Origin: Paenibacillus sp. YN15
Lineage (GTDB): Bacteria > Bacillota > Bacilli > Paenibacillales > NBRC-103111
DNA length: 64,000 nucleotides
NCBI RefSeq assembly: GCF_003285005.1
Contig: NZ_QMFA01000005.1
Span: forward strand, 1 to 64,000
Direction of reading: 5' to 3'
Part shown: one piece after another, positions 19,164 to 27,263 of the stretch
Layout of the letters: the number at the start of each line of letters is the position of its first letter
Position numbering within the stretch: the first letter of the stretch is position 1
The notes under the pieces: generated by a model
Databases searched by the model: none
What the model saw: the letters and a program-made list of their open reading frames with translations, nothing else
Told to the model about the DNA's origin: nothing
Translations under genes and position numbers: made by a program

Positions 19164-19201
19164 CAAAAAAACTCCGGCAGTCAATTCTGCCGGAGTTTTA
19201 G
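19164..19201 (-). terminator. Terminator of the ribosomal-protein operon
   Basis: ACTCCGGCAG (19171-19180), loop TCAATT and CTGCCGGAGT (19187-19196) form a 10-bp stem. On the minus strand it is followed by seven Ts (19170-19164). It lies 11 nt after the rpmA stop codon. A second hairpin, GAGGCC/GGCCTC (19137-19159), follows it. Confidence 0.9.
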
Positions 19202-19211
19202 TCGCGAGTCC

Positions 19212-19523
19212 TTAAGCTTCCACTGTCGCAGCAACCGGTGCTGCTTCTACCGGGTAGACGCTGACCTTCTTACGGTCGCGACCCCAGCGCTCGAACTTGA
19301 CGACTCCTTCCACTTTTGCGAACAGAGTATCGTCTTTGCCGAGACCGACATTGATGCCAGGATGAATCTTTGTGCCGCGTTGACGGACCAGAATACTGCC
19401 AGCAGTAACCGTCTGTCCGTCGGAACGCTTCACGCCCAGACGCTTCGCGATGCTGTCCCGGCCGTTCTTGGTGGAACCTACACCCTTCTTGGAAGCGAAC
19501 AGCTGCAAATTAAGCTTCAACAT
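19212..19523 (-). CDS. rpmA: 50S ribosomal protein L27
   Basis: 103 residues. It begins with the Firmicute extension [14 protein letters not shown], which the Prp protease cuts between Phe9 and Ala10, exposing the conserved N terminus near the peptidyl-transferase centre. The core [21 protein letters not shown] is invariant L27. The alanine/valine-rich tail is slightly long. It lies 6 nt after prp, so the substrate and its protease are encoded side by side. Confidence 0.98.
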   Translation of the reverse strand: MLKLNLQLFASKKGVGSTKNGRDSIAKRLGVKRSDGQTVTAGSILVRQRGTKIHPGINVGLGKDDTLFAKVEGVVKFERWGRDRKKVSVYPVEAAPVAATVEA

Positions 19524-19529
19524 GGATGT

Positions 19530-19880
19530 CTACCTCCTTCTTGATTTGGTTGTATGTCCGTCCCGAATGGTGACAAACGCACCATAGGATTCTTGTATGG
19601 ACTGTATCATGACTACCATCGCCTCCAGCAAAAGCTGGACCCGGTCAGCCGTTTCGCCGGGAGCAAGCTCCGGCACAGCGGCCTCCAGAAACCCTTCCTC
19701 CACCCGGCCGGCAAGCTCGAGGCCCGTCAGCTTCTCAATGGCGTTCAAGGTTCCTACGGTAACAGCGGATACACCGGCGCAGACAATATCCTTGCCGGGA
19801 TCATTGTAGCCTGCATGGCCCGTTACGGTAAAGGAATGAATGCTCCCCTCCGCGGACCGTTCAATCCTCACCTTAATCAT
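19530..19880 (-). CDS. prp: Ribosomal-processing cysteine protease Prp
   Basis: 116 residues, normal length for the YsxB/Prp family. The catalytic pair is visible: His22 in GHAG and Cys34 in DIVCAGVSA. The enzyme removes the N-terminal extension of L27. It lies between rplU (21-nt gap) and rpmA (6-nt gap), the conserved position in Firmicutes. Confidence 0.95.
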   Translation of the reverse strand: MIKVRIERSAEGSIHSFTVTGHAGYNDPGKDIVCAGVSAVTVGTLNAIEKLTGLELAGRVEEGFLEAAVPELAPGETADRVQLLLEAMVVMIQSIQESYGAFVTIRDGHTTKSRRR

Positions 19881-19901
19881 GGAAAGCCGCTCCCCTGCCG
19901 A

Positions 19902-20213
19902 TTAAGCCTGGATGCTTTCGATGGTGATCTTGGTGTAAGGCTGACGGTGGCCTTGCTTCTTACGGTAGTTTTTCTTGGGCTTATATTTGAACACGATGAT
20001 CTTCTTGTCCTTGCCATGCTTTTCGACCTTGGCAGAAACAGAAGCGCCGGCTACAAGGGGAGAGCCTACTACCAGGCCATCTTCCTTGGAAAGCAGGAGA
20101 ACACGGTCAAACTTAACCACGTCGCCTTCAGCAGCGTCAACCTTCTCGATGTACAATACATCGCCTTGTTGAACCTTGTATTGCTTACCGCCTGTTTCGA
20201 TAACAGCGTACAT
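19902..20213 (-). CDS. rplU: 50S ribosomal protein L21
   Basis: 103 residues, using the ATG at 20213 behind GAGGAGGTG. The longer reading to 20231 contains this ribosome site and is rejected. [14 protein letters not shown] is the canonical N terminus. The basic C-terminal part [18 protein letters not shown] binds 23S rRNA. First gene of the rplU-prp-rpmA unit, preceded by a leader RNA and a clear promoter. Confidence 0.98.
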   Translation of the reverse strand: MYAVIETGGKQYKVQQGDVLYIEKVDAAEGDVVKFDRVLLLSKEDGLVVGSPLVAGASVSAKVEKHGKDKKIIVFKYKPKKNYRKKQGHRQPYTKITIESIQA

Positions 20214-20320
20214 TTCGTTGCACCTCCTCATGTTGAGACTCGCCGTGAGTCCAGGTGACCGGCTTGGCCGATGCTTCAGGTACCCGACCCGTGCGGTTGC
20301 AGCATGTTTTACAACATACC
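20214..20320 (-). ncRNA. Probable L21 leader RNA
   Basis: About 105 nt of untranslated leader separate the promoter from the rplU start. It contains paired segments, among them GACTCACGGCGAGTC just before the ribosome site and GGCCAAGCC in the middle. Position and length fit the L21 leader of Bacillales, through which L21 is thought to regulate its own operon. I recognise it by context, not by a covariance search. Confidence 0.55.
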
Positions 20321-20325
20321 AAAAT

Positions 20326-20354
20326 AGGATATCATATTATGCCCATGTTGGCAA
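20326..20354 (-). promoter_or_regulatory. Promoter of rplU-prp-rpmA
   Basis: Minus strand: TTGCCA (-35, 20349-20354), a 17-nt spacer and TATCCT (-10, 20326-20331). It is a good sigma-A match with transcription starting near 20319, just before the leader. Confidence 0.7.
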
Positions 20355-20479
20355 GGGTGTTTTTACCGGTACCTATAGGCGGTTCCACTCGGAAAAACCG
20401 GCTTCACCGCCATGAAGCGCAAGGTCGCGTGAAGAATCGGCAAGAGGCGGATGTACAGGCAAAGCGCTGGGCGGATATG

Positions 20480-20690
20480 GGAACATGTAAGCGCCACAAA
20501 ATGTTCGCTATGGCTTCAAATCCTCCCATAATGGCTGCATTAGGATACCTAAAATGATTGCTAACACCTCCATTCGCCTCCCAAAAGGGCCGTTTTCATG
20601 TAATAGCGATCATTTCATGCCCGCTATTCCCGCGAAACTGCGCCTTATGCTCTGTTAGCATACAATTGTTGAGCGCTAACATGCTTTAAA
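20480..20690. repeat. Mosaic of palindromic intergenic repeats
   Basis: Lies between the rplU promoter and the adenosine-deaminase-like gene. ATGTAAGCGCCACAAAATGT (20486) nearly matches ATGTAAGCGCCATAAAAATGT at 53633. GGATACCTAAAATGATTGCTAA (from 20542) is the inverse of TTAGCAATCATGAAATGTATCC near 53687, with 16 of 22 positions equal. TGTTAGC and GCTAACA (20653-20659, 20675-20681) pair as an inverted repeat. No gene is visible in 20355-20725. Confidence 0.6.
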
Positions 20691-20725
20691 AGCTGCTTTT
20701 GTTCATGTCAATTAGCTGATAATTG

Positions 20726-21688
20726 TCATCCCCGCCCGCCTTTTCCTGGCCCATACGCCTTAAGCCCCTCCTCCCGGATGGCGTTCAGCTCCTCCGCCGT
20801 CATCAGCCCGGACCGGTACAGATTCAGATACTCCTGGGAAACAGTCTGGTCAAAAATCAGCAAATCATCCGTGTTAACGGTGACCGGCACTCCGTAATCA
20901 TAAAGCTGCCGGATGGGATGGCTGCCATAGCTCTCCACCCGGCTCAGCATAATATTGCTGGTGGGACATACATGGAGACGGATGCCGTCATCCGCCAACC
21001 GCTTCATGACCAAGGGCGACTGCGCTGCCGCGATGCCGTGATGGACCTCATCCAGCTCCAACTCCTCCACCGCCTCCAGGACATCATCCGCTGTTCCGAA
21101 CTCACCCGTATGGGCGCGCAGCATAACCCCATAGCTCCGGGCCAACCGGTACAAGCCCTTGAAGCGCGAAGCAGGCTGCGCCAATTCATTCCCGCAAATA
21201 TCCACGGAACGGAACCAGCCGCTGGCCAGCGCCGCCTCAAATTCCTCCTTCGCCTCATCGGGATTGGAGCCGCGGTCCAAAGCCAATTCCGGCATAAAGA
21301 GCGTTTCCGGCGCAAAGCGGCTTCGCAGCTCATTCATTGTCCGGATGAAAAGCTCCATACCGCCCAATGCCCGGACTTCATCCAATCCGAAGCTCAGCGC
21401 CAGAAGCCGGATGCCATCTTCGGCAGCCTGGATAAACGAAGCTTGGACTCGGATCAGGTATCCCTCCAGTCCGGGGCAATGGCATTTCACATGGGCGACA
21501 AACCAATCCGCCATCCCGCCCAAGGATGCAAACCGCTCCGACGGCGGATCAATGGCAGTGTTGGCCCAGCGGGATACATAGCGGATATTGCCACCCCGGC
21601 CTGCATGGCTGTGCAAATCGCTTTTGGGGATGCGGGCAACCCCGGACAAAGACTCTTGCATCAGCGCTTCCATAAATTGCTGCTTCAT
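20726..21688 (-). CDS. Adenosine/AMP deaminase-family hydrolase
   Basis: 320 residues from the ATG at 21688 (GGGGGTAT upstream). A GTG at 21718 would add ten residues. Metal-site motifs are recognisable but variant: DLHSHAGRGG (His26, His28) stands where the family usually has HVHLDG, then HTGEF for HAGE, VHHGIAA for RIGHG, CPTSN, and NTDD for the TDDP aspartates. The TIM-barrel family deaminates adenosine or related nucleosides. The changed substrate loop makes another purine or pterin-like substrate possible. No linked purine gene. Confidence 0.75.
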   Translation of the reverse strand: MKQQFMEALMQESLSGVARIPKSDLHSHAGRGGNIRYVSRWANTAIDPPSERFASLGGMADWFVAHVKCHCPGLEGYLIRVQASFIQAAEDGIRLLALSFGLDEVRALGGMELFIRTMNELRSRFAPETLFMPELALDRGSNPDEAKEEFEAALASGWFRSVDICGNELAQPASRFKGLYRLARSYGVMLRAHTGEFGTADDVLEAVEELELDEVHHGIAAAQSPLVMKRLADDGIRLHVCPTSNIMLSRVESYGSHPIRQLYDYGVPVTVNTDDLLIFDQTVSQEYLNLYRSGLMTAEELNAIREEGLKAYGPGKGGRG

Positions 21689-21959
21689 TTGGATACCCCC
21701 GATATGAATGACGTCCACAGCCTGCTCCCATATCCCATCAATTGGAAACGGTTAAAGCTAATACGCAGGAAGGAGAAAACCGTTCCCCTTTCGCTCAAAT
21801 GAGTATTGGAATAAACGCCGCCCGGCAGGACCCTTTGGGGAAGTGATGGTTTTGAGCGACCCCAAGCTGCTTAAAGGCGGATGGTGACAGATGGAAAGCG
21901 GAATGGTAGTATAGATGATATTGGCTCCAACATCAGAAGGAAACAGGTGAATTACGCCT

Positions 21960-22748
21960 ATGGCGAAGCGATTTTTTCGATTGCTGACAGAATTATCCTC
22001 CCGCAAGTCCATCTCGCGCCTGACCGGCTCCTTTGCCAAATCCAAGGCGAGCCGCAGGCTGATTCCCTGGTTCGCCCGCACCTATGGAATCCGGGTGGAG
22101 GATGCGGAAAAGCATGTCCGGGAGTATGCGTCGCTGAACGACTTCTTTTCGCGGCGGCTGAAGCCGGGCCTGCGCCCCATTGCCGGGGATGCGGATATTG
22201 CCGTCAGCCCCGTGGATTCCCTGATCACCGGCATGGGCCCCATCCGGGAGGGGCAGCTCCTGCAAATCAAAGGCCAGGACTACACCCTGGAGGAGCTTCT
22301 GAACGAATCCCCCCGGCTCGTCAGCTATACCGACGGATTTTTTATGGTGCTGTACTTAAGTCCCACCGATTACCACCGGATTCATTCCCCCGTTGCCGGC
22401 AAAATCCTGGAGAAGGAGCATATCCCCGGCAAGGTATATCCGGTGAATGATTTCGGGCTGGTCCACATGAAGCGCGTGTTGTCCCGCAACGAGCGCCTGG
22501 TGACCTATATCCGCCACGATTACGGCGAGCTGGCGGTGGTCAAGGTAGGCGCCATGAACGTCAGCAGCATTCAATACGTAACCCCATTGCCGAATTGCCT
22601 TACCCGCGGCGGCGATCTGGCATACTTTGAGTTTGGCTCCACTGTGGTGCTCCTGTTCGAAAACGGCACCTTCACCCCCAGAGCGGATCTGGAGACCGGC
22701 ATGAAGCTTAAAATGGGGGAAATCCTGGGGCTTCTGCACGCCAAGTAA
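21960..22748 (+). CDS. psd: Phosphatidylserine decarboxylase
   Basis: 262 residues. It makes phosphatidylethanolamine from phosphatidylserine at the membrane. The catalytic signs are present: Asp86 in SPVDSL, His142 in YHRIHSP and the self-cleavage motif FGST (225-228). Cleavage before Ser227 would leave the pyruvoyl group on the short alpha chain. The length fits the short bacterial Psd type. It starts 6 nt after AACAGGTGAATTA, a modest ribosome site. No pssA is adjacent. Confidence 0.93.
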   Translation: MAKRFFRLLTELSSRKSISRLTGSFAKSKASRRLIPWFARTYGIRVEDAEKHVREYASLNDFFSRRLKPGLRPIAGDADIAVSPVDSLITGMGPIREGQLLQIKGQDYTLEELLNESPRLVSYTDGFFMVLYLSPTDYHRIHSPVAGKILEKEHIPGKVYPVNDFGLVHMKRVLSRNERLVTYIRHDYGELAVVKVGAMNVSSIQYVTPLPNCLTRGGDLAYFEFGSTVVLLFENGTFTPRADLETGMKLKMGEILGLLHAK

Positions 22749-22831
22749 AACCGATTATTGGACGAAAACAGCCGGCTTCCCGCATTCCCTGCGGCCGAGG
22801 CCGGTTTGCCTATTAGAGAGGAGAGAAAACC

Positions 22832-24088
22832 TTGTCCGTATCCGCATCACAGCTAAAAGGGGCCGCCCAAAGCTCCGGTCCGGCATCATCAGGCAATCAG
22901 GCTACCATTTACGGTGTGCTGTTCGCCATCAGCCTGGTCCATCTGCTGAACGATTCCATGCAGTCCGTTATTCAAAGCATCCTGCCGATTCTGGAGGATG
23001 GCATGAATCTAAGCTACCTTCAGGTCGGCTTCGTCATCTTCGGCCTCAATGTCACCGCGTCCATTCTCCAGCCGGTTGTGGGGCTGTACACCGACAAAAA
23101 ACCGTCCCCCTGGCTGCTTCCCACCGGCATGGTGGCCAGCTTCTTCGGCATGCTGACCCTGGCCTTCGCCACCCAATATTGGCAGGTCATTGCCGCTGTT
23201 GTCATGATCGGCTTGGGCTCGGCAGTGTTCCACCCCGAAGGCTCCCGGGTGGCCAATATGGCCGCTTCCCCCCGGCAGCGCGGCCTGGCCCAGTCCATTT
23301 TCCAGGTGGGGGGCAACGCGGGACAGTCCCTCGGTCCCATTATGACCGCGCTGATCTTCGTCAGCGCCAAGCAGTTCGGCGCCATTTATTTCACCTTTGT
23401 GGCCGGCGCCGCCATTATCGTCCAATATTTTGTAGCCAAGTGGTACCGCTCCTACCTGATCACCAATCCGCGGGCTGCCAGAACCTCTGCCGCCGCCGTG
23501 TTCAGCACCGAGCGCAAGCGCAAAATCCGCAACGCCGTCATCATGCTGGTGGTGCTGGTGTTCGCCAGGTCCTGGTATTCCGCCTGCATCTCCAATTATT
23601 ACGCCTTCTATCTGCGCGACGTGCTCCATACCGGCATCGGCAATGCCCAGTGGTATATCTTCACCTTCCTGGCCGCAGGCGCTGTGGGCACCTTCTTCGG
23701 CGGACCGCTGGGAGACCGGTTCGGACGCAAGAACATTCTGTTCTTCTCCATGCTGGGCAGCGCTCCGTTTGCGCTTCTGCTGCCGTTTGCCAACACCTTT
23801 TGGGCGTACCCGATTTTGGCGGTGATGGGCTTTATCCTGCTCTCCAGCTTTTCCGTTACCGTGGTATATGCCCAGGAGCTGGTTCCCGGCAAAATCGGCA
23901 CCGTGTCCGGCCTGATCACCGGCCTTGCCTTCGGCATGGGGGCATTGGGCTCCGTCGCCTTGGGCGCCATGGCCGATTTTACCAGCATCAGCTTCGTCAT
24001 GAAGGTTTGCTCGGTGCTCCCCCTGCTGGGACTGCTGACGTTCCTGCTGCCTGCAGACAAAACGGTCCGCTCCTGGTCGGGTGAATAA
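22832..24088 (+). CDS. MFS transporter, fosmidomycin-resistance (Fsr) type
   Basis: 418 residues with about 12 membrane helices. TTG start behind AGAGGAGAG. Early helices carry SLVHLLNDSMQSVIQSILPIL and the charged loop GLYTDKKPSP. Helices 4-5 hold GLGSAVFHPEGSRVANMAA, a signature of Fsr-like drug exporters. Probably a proton-driven efflux pump; the true substrate is unknown. Apparent two-gene neighbour of psd (83-nt gap with a weak GC-rich hairpin). Confidence 0.85.
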   Translation: MSVSASQLKGAAQSSGPASSGNQATIYGVLFAISLVHLLNDSMQSVIQSILPILEDGMNLSYLQVGFVIFGLNVTASILQPVVGLYTDKKPSPWLLPTGMVASFFGMLTLAFATQYWQVIAAVVMIGLGSAVFHPEGSRVANMAASPRQRGLAQSIFQVGGNAGQSLGPIMTALIFVSAKQFGAIYFTFVAGAAIIVQYFVAKWYRSYLITNPRAARTSAAAVFSTERKRKIRNAVIMLVVLVFARSWYSACISNYYAFYLRDVLHTGIGNAQWYIFTFLAAGAVGTFFGGPLGDRFGRKNILFFSMLGSAPFALLLPFANTFWAYPILAVMGFILLSSFSVTVVYAQELVPGKIGTVSGLITGLAFGMGALGSVALGAMADFTSISFVMKVCSVLPLLGLLTFLLPADKTVRSWSGE

Positions 24089-24154
24089 GGCCGAATTTAC
24101 ATTTCCTTTACAATTGTTTCACAATTTGATCAATCCCTGCTGGTACCATAAAAA

Positions 24155-24267
24155 GTACAGGCGCTTGGGGCCGCCCTGAAAGCCGGTGCATACCGGCCAA
24201 GCGGGAAGCCGAAACACCTTTTGTTGAAATCTGATGGAGCCTGCCGTGCTGCGCAGGCTCCTTTTTT
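24155..24267 (+). ncRNA. Structured leader with terminator before the LTA-synthase-like gene
   Basis: CGCTTGG (24162-24168) can pair with CCAAGCG (24197-24203), enclosing a second hairpin GCCGGT/ACCGGC (24182-24197). About 30 nt later GGAGCCTGC/GCAGGCTCC (24236-24261) plus six Ts (24262-24267) forms a strong intrinsic terminator, 63 nt before the gene start. Folded sensor plus terminator is the layout of a riboswitch or attenuator. It matches no riboswitch class I know. The terminator could instead simply end the MFS transcript. Confidence 0.5.
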
Positions 24268-24330
24268 CATGAGGCGGCTCCCCCAACGGTACACCCGAAA
24301 TTCCACAATCACGATGAAAGGTGTGAAATC

Positions 24331-26292
24331 ATGAGAGAAACCCGGCTTGCCCTCCGCAAGCTTCCTGCCCGTAAAAACCCTTCCCTTACGCTTTGGCAGT
24401 CCGTTTGCATTTCGGCAATCCTGGGTCTTGCCGCCTTGGCCTTGTGCCTGGGCATGGAATGGATGATCAGAGGCTCCTTCTCCCAGGTCCGCTCCTGGAT
24501 GGATGGCAGCCGCGACATTTTTCTGCTGAATGCCCTGCTGACTTTTTTTCTGCTGCTGCTGTGTTACGGAATCATTGGTTCCCTTCTGCCTGCCATATCA
24601 CTGGCGACCCTGCTGTTGTCCGTGGGTTCCCTGGTCAGCTACTTCAAGACCCGGCTGATCGGCGAGCCGTTCTTTCCCTGGGATATTCTGCTCAATCAGG
24701 AGGGGATGAATATCGCCCCGCTGGTGACCGGTCCCAACGCCTATATCCGGATCGGCGGCATTGTGCTGGTGGTGGCGGCGCTGGTGGTCCTCCGGTTCAA
24801 GCTGGGACGCCTTGCCCCCTCCTGGTGGAGCAGGCTTGCCCTGGTGCTGGTGGCCGCGGCGGGGCTGACCTCCTTTGCCCTGCAGAATTCCTGGGCCAAC
24901 AAGATGCTGTACCAGGCCGGAGTGGCCCAGATTATCTGGAATCAGCAGGAAAACTACGGCAACAACGGCTTTGCCCTGGCTTTCACCCTGAATGTGAAAA
25001 ATTCCATTATTACCAAACCCGCCGGTTACGGAGAGCAGGCCATTGACAGCATTGCCGGCAGACTTGCCTCCTTGCGGGGAGAAGCCTCAAGCGCCGCGGC
25101 GGACACCGCTGAACCGGCGGAAAAGCTGCCGCATGTGATCTTTGTGATGAGCGAGGCGTTTTGGGACCCGACGCTCCTGCCCGGCGTCACCTTCAGCGAG
25201 GACCCGCTGCCCACCGTCCACAGGCTCCAGGAGCGCTACGGGGCCAGCACCATGCTGACGCCCCAGTTCGGAGGCGGCACCAGCAATGTGGAGTTTGAGG
25301 TGCTGACCGGGTTTTCCACCAGCTTTTTGCCCAGCGGCTCCGTTCCTTACCAGCAGTACATCAGCCAGCCCATTCCCAGCCTGGCCAGCTTTTTTGAAAG
25401 CCGCGGCTACCGCAGTCTGGCCGTCCACTCCTATGAGGGCTGGTTCTGGAACCGGAACAATGTGTACAAGTGGATGGGCTTCGAGGGCTTCAAAAGTCTG
25501 ACCCATTTTACCGAGCCGGAATATAAGGGCGCCTTCATCGCCGACAGCGAGGTTTCCCGCAGCATTATCCGGGAGGTGGAGAAGTCGGAGGTGCCGGTCT
25601 TCATCTATGCGGTCACCATGCAGAATCACGGGCCTTACAACGACGACCGGTACGGGCAAACGGATATTGCCATCGACGGAGAGCTGACGGATGAGGCCAG
25701 ACAGATTATCAGCACGTATACCCAGGGAGCCAAGGATGCGGATGCCAGCCTGAAGATGCTGATCGATTATTTTGAGGAAAAGGAAGAGCCGGCTTACATC
25801 GTCTTTTATGGCGACCATCTGCCCATGCTGGGTTATGATTATGATGTGTACCGGCAGACAGGCTTTATCAATTCCGCGCTGGCGGAGGAATGGAGTCTGG
25901 AGGAGCTGCGCAGCATGCGCTCAGTGCCCCTGGTCACCTGGACGAATGTTCCGGTAAAGGCTGAGCTGCCCGCTACCATCAGCTCGTCTTTCCTGGGTTC
26001 GTTTGCGCTGAAGGCGCTGGGCATTGAGCCGGTGGGACAGTTTGCCCTGAATGCGGAGCTGTATCCTTCCTTGCCGGGGCTGCTGCGCAACCTGACCATA
26101 GACGGCGGAAGCCATCTTTCCGGCACCGTGCCGGAGGAGGCAAGCGCGCTGGTGGAGGACTACCGACTGCTGCAATACGACATGCTGTTTGGCAATCAAT
26201 ATTTGGCAGGCAAAATCGACGAGGACTTCCTCGGACGGCTGGCGCTGCCGGCATACAACATTATGGATACGGAGCAGCAGTCGTTGCGGTAG
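24331..26292 (+). CDS. LTA-synthase-family membrane sulfatase-fold enzyme
   Basis: 653 residues. About five N-terminal membrane helices (to about residue 215) precede an extracellular alkaline-phosphatase/sulfatase domain. Features include MSEAFWDP, the nucleophile Thr317 in GGGTSNVEFEVLTG, MQNHGPY and YGDHLPMLGYD, which fit the LtaS-like catalytic metal site. The family transfers glycerol phosphate from phosphatidylglycerol to build teichoic-acid-like polymers or modifies other envelope glycans. Ribosome site GAAAGGTG. Preceded by a possible riboregulator; a bidirectional terminator follows. Confidence 0.85.
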   Translation: MRETRLALRKLPARKNPSLTLWQSVCISAILGLAALALCLGMEWMIRGSFSQVRSWMDGSRDIFLLNALLTFFLLLLCYGIIGSLLPAISLATLLLSVGSLVSYFKTRLIGEPFFPWDILLNQEGMNIAPLVTGPNAYIRIGGIVLVVAALVVLRFKLGRLAPSWWSRLALVLVAAAGLTSFALQNSWANKMLYQAGVAQIIWNQQENYGNNGFALAFTLNVKNSIITKPAGYGEQAIDSIAGRLASLRGEASSAAADTAEPAEKLPHVIFVMSEAFWDPTLLPGVTFSEDPLPTVHRLQERYGASTMLTPQFGGGTSNVEFEVLTGFSTSFLPSGSVPYQQYISQPIPSLASFFESRGYRSLAVHSYEGWFWNRNNVYKWMGFEGFKSLTHFTEPEYKGAFIADSEVSRSIIREVEKSEVPVFIYAVTMQNHGPYNDDRYGQTDIAIDGELTDEARQIISTYTQGAKDADASLKMLIDYFEEKEEPAYIVFYGDHLPMLGYDYDVYRQTGFINSALAEEWSLEELRSMRSVPLVTWTNVPVKAELPATISSSFLGSFALKALGIEPVGQFALNAELYPSLPGLLRNLTIDGGSHLSGTVPEEASALVEDYRLLQYDMLFGNQYLAGKIDEDFLGRLALPAYNIMDTEQQSLR

Positions 26293-26308
26293 CGCAACGG
26301 CAGCGGCC

Positions 26309-26376
26309 CGGCGCAAGCAAAAGCCCGGTGCGGGACTCCTGTGAGAGGATTCCTGCACCGGGCTTGCTTATTTGTA
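26309..26376. terminator. Bidirectional terminator between the LTA synthase and AraC genes
   Basis: GCAAGCAAAAGCCCGGTGC pairs with GCACCGGGCTTGC across a loop with CTCCTGTGAGAGGA. T-rich sequence on both sides lets it end both converging genes. Confidence 0.8.
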
Positions 26377-26383
26377 GCCTATT

Positions 26384-27175
26384 CTACCGCATTTCCGAAG
26401 GGCTTTTGCCGGTGTAATGCTTAAACTGGCGGCTGAAGAAAAACACATCCCGGTACCCCAGCTCATGGGCCACCTCGGACACGGACAGCCCGGCATACCG
26501 GAGCAGATGCTCCGCCCGCTCAATCCGGGAGCGGATAATATACGACTGCACCGATTGGCCGATCATGGCCCGGAACTTGGTGGAGAAATATTTGGGGGAG
26601 AGATTGGCCCGGGCCGCCAAATCCTCCAGCTTATGCTGGCGGGCCGCATGGAGGCGGATGTAATTGGCCACCTCGTGGATGGCCTCTGTCAGCTGCACGC
26701 TGTCGCCGCCCCCCTCCGGCTCCTCCACCCGGTCCTCCCGGAGCAGATGGATCATCAGCTGCTTCAGCACCAGCCGGGCCTCCACCTCGGCCCCGAAGGT
26801 TTTTTCCACCAGAAACAGCCGTACATAGCTGGACAACAGACGTTCAAAATCCACCGTTTCCCGAACCACCCGGTAAGGCTCCGGCACCAGCGCCGGCATC
26901 CGGGTGAGATCGAAGTGGATATAAGTGAGGGTCAGCGGCTTCTGGGGATTATGCACCGCATAGGTATCGTCCCCCGGCCGGAAGAGGAAGCAGCTTCCTC
27001 GGCCAATCCGGTATTGCATCCCGTTCAGCTGCACCTCCCCTTCTCCGCTCCAGACATAGAACAAATCATAATTGGGCAGCCTCGCCTCTCTGCGATGCCA
27101 TTTCCAGCCGGGCTCACAGAGAATTTTGGCAAAAGAGGGCTTCAAAATAAAATCATCCGGTGAAATGTCCAGCAT
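26384..27175 (-). CDS. AraC-family transcription regulator
   Basis: 263 residues, from ATG 27175 (GGAAGGAAGC upstream). The 26-residue extension to 27253 lacks family features. The N-terminal cupin (about 20-130) carries GEGEVQLNGMQYRIGRGSCFLFRPGD, typical of sugar-sensing AraC proteins. The C-terminal double helix-turn-helix (about 165-263) contains LEDLAARANLSPKYFSTKFR and LSVSEVAHELGYRDVFFFSRQFKHYTG. Converges with the LTA-synthase gene. The target is unknown; carbohydrate genes are plausible. Confidence 0.9.
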   Translation of the reverse strand: MLDISPDDFILKPSFAKILCEPGWKWHRREARLPNYDLFYVWSGEGEVQLNGMQYRIGRGSCFLFRPGDDTYAVHNPQKPLTLTYIHFDLTRMPALVPEPYRVVRETVDFERLLSSYVRLFLVEKTFGAEVEARLVLKQLMIHLLREDRVEEPEGGGDSVQLTEAIHEVANYIRLHAARQHKLEDLAARANLSPKYFSTKFRAMIGQSVQSYIIRSRIERAEHLLRYAGLSVSEVAHELGYRDVFFFSRQFKHYTGKSPSEMR

Positions 27176-27263
27176 CGGCCTACCGCTTCCTTCCGTCGCA
27201 TCCTTCTTATGCTTATTGTAGCGAAAGTAGCCGATGCTGCCAATGAAAATCATTCTTAACGGG

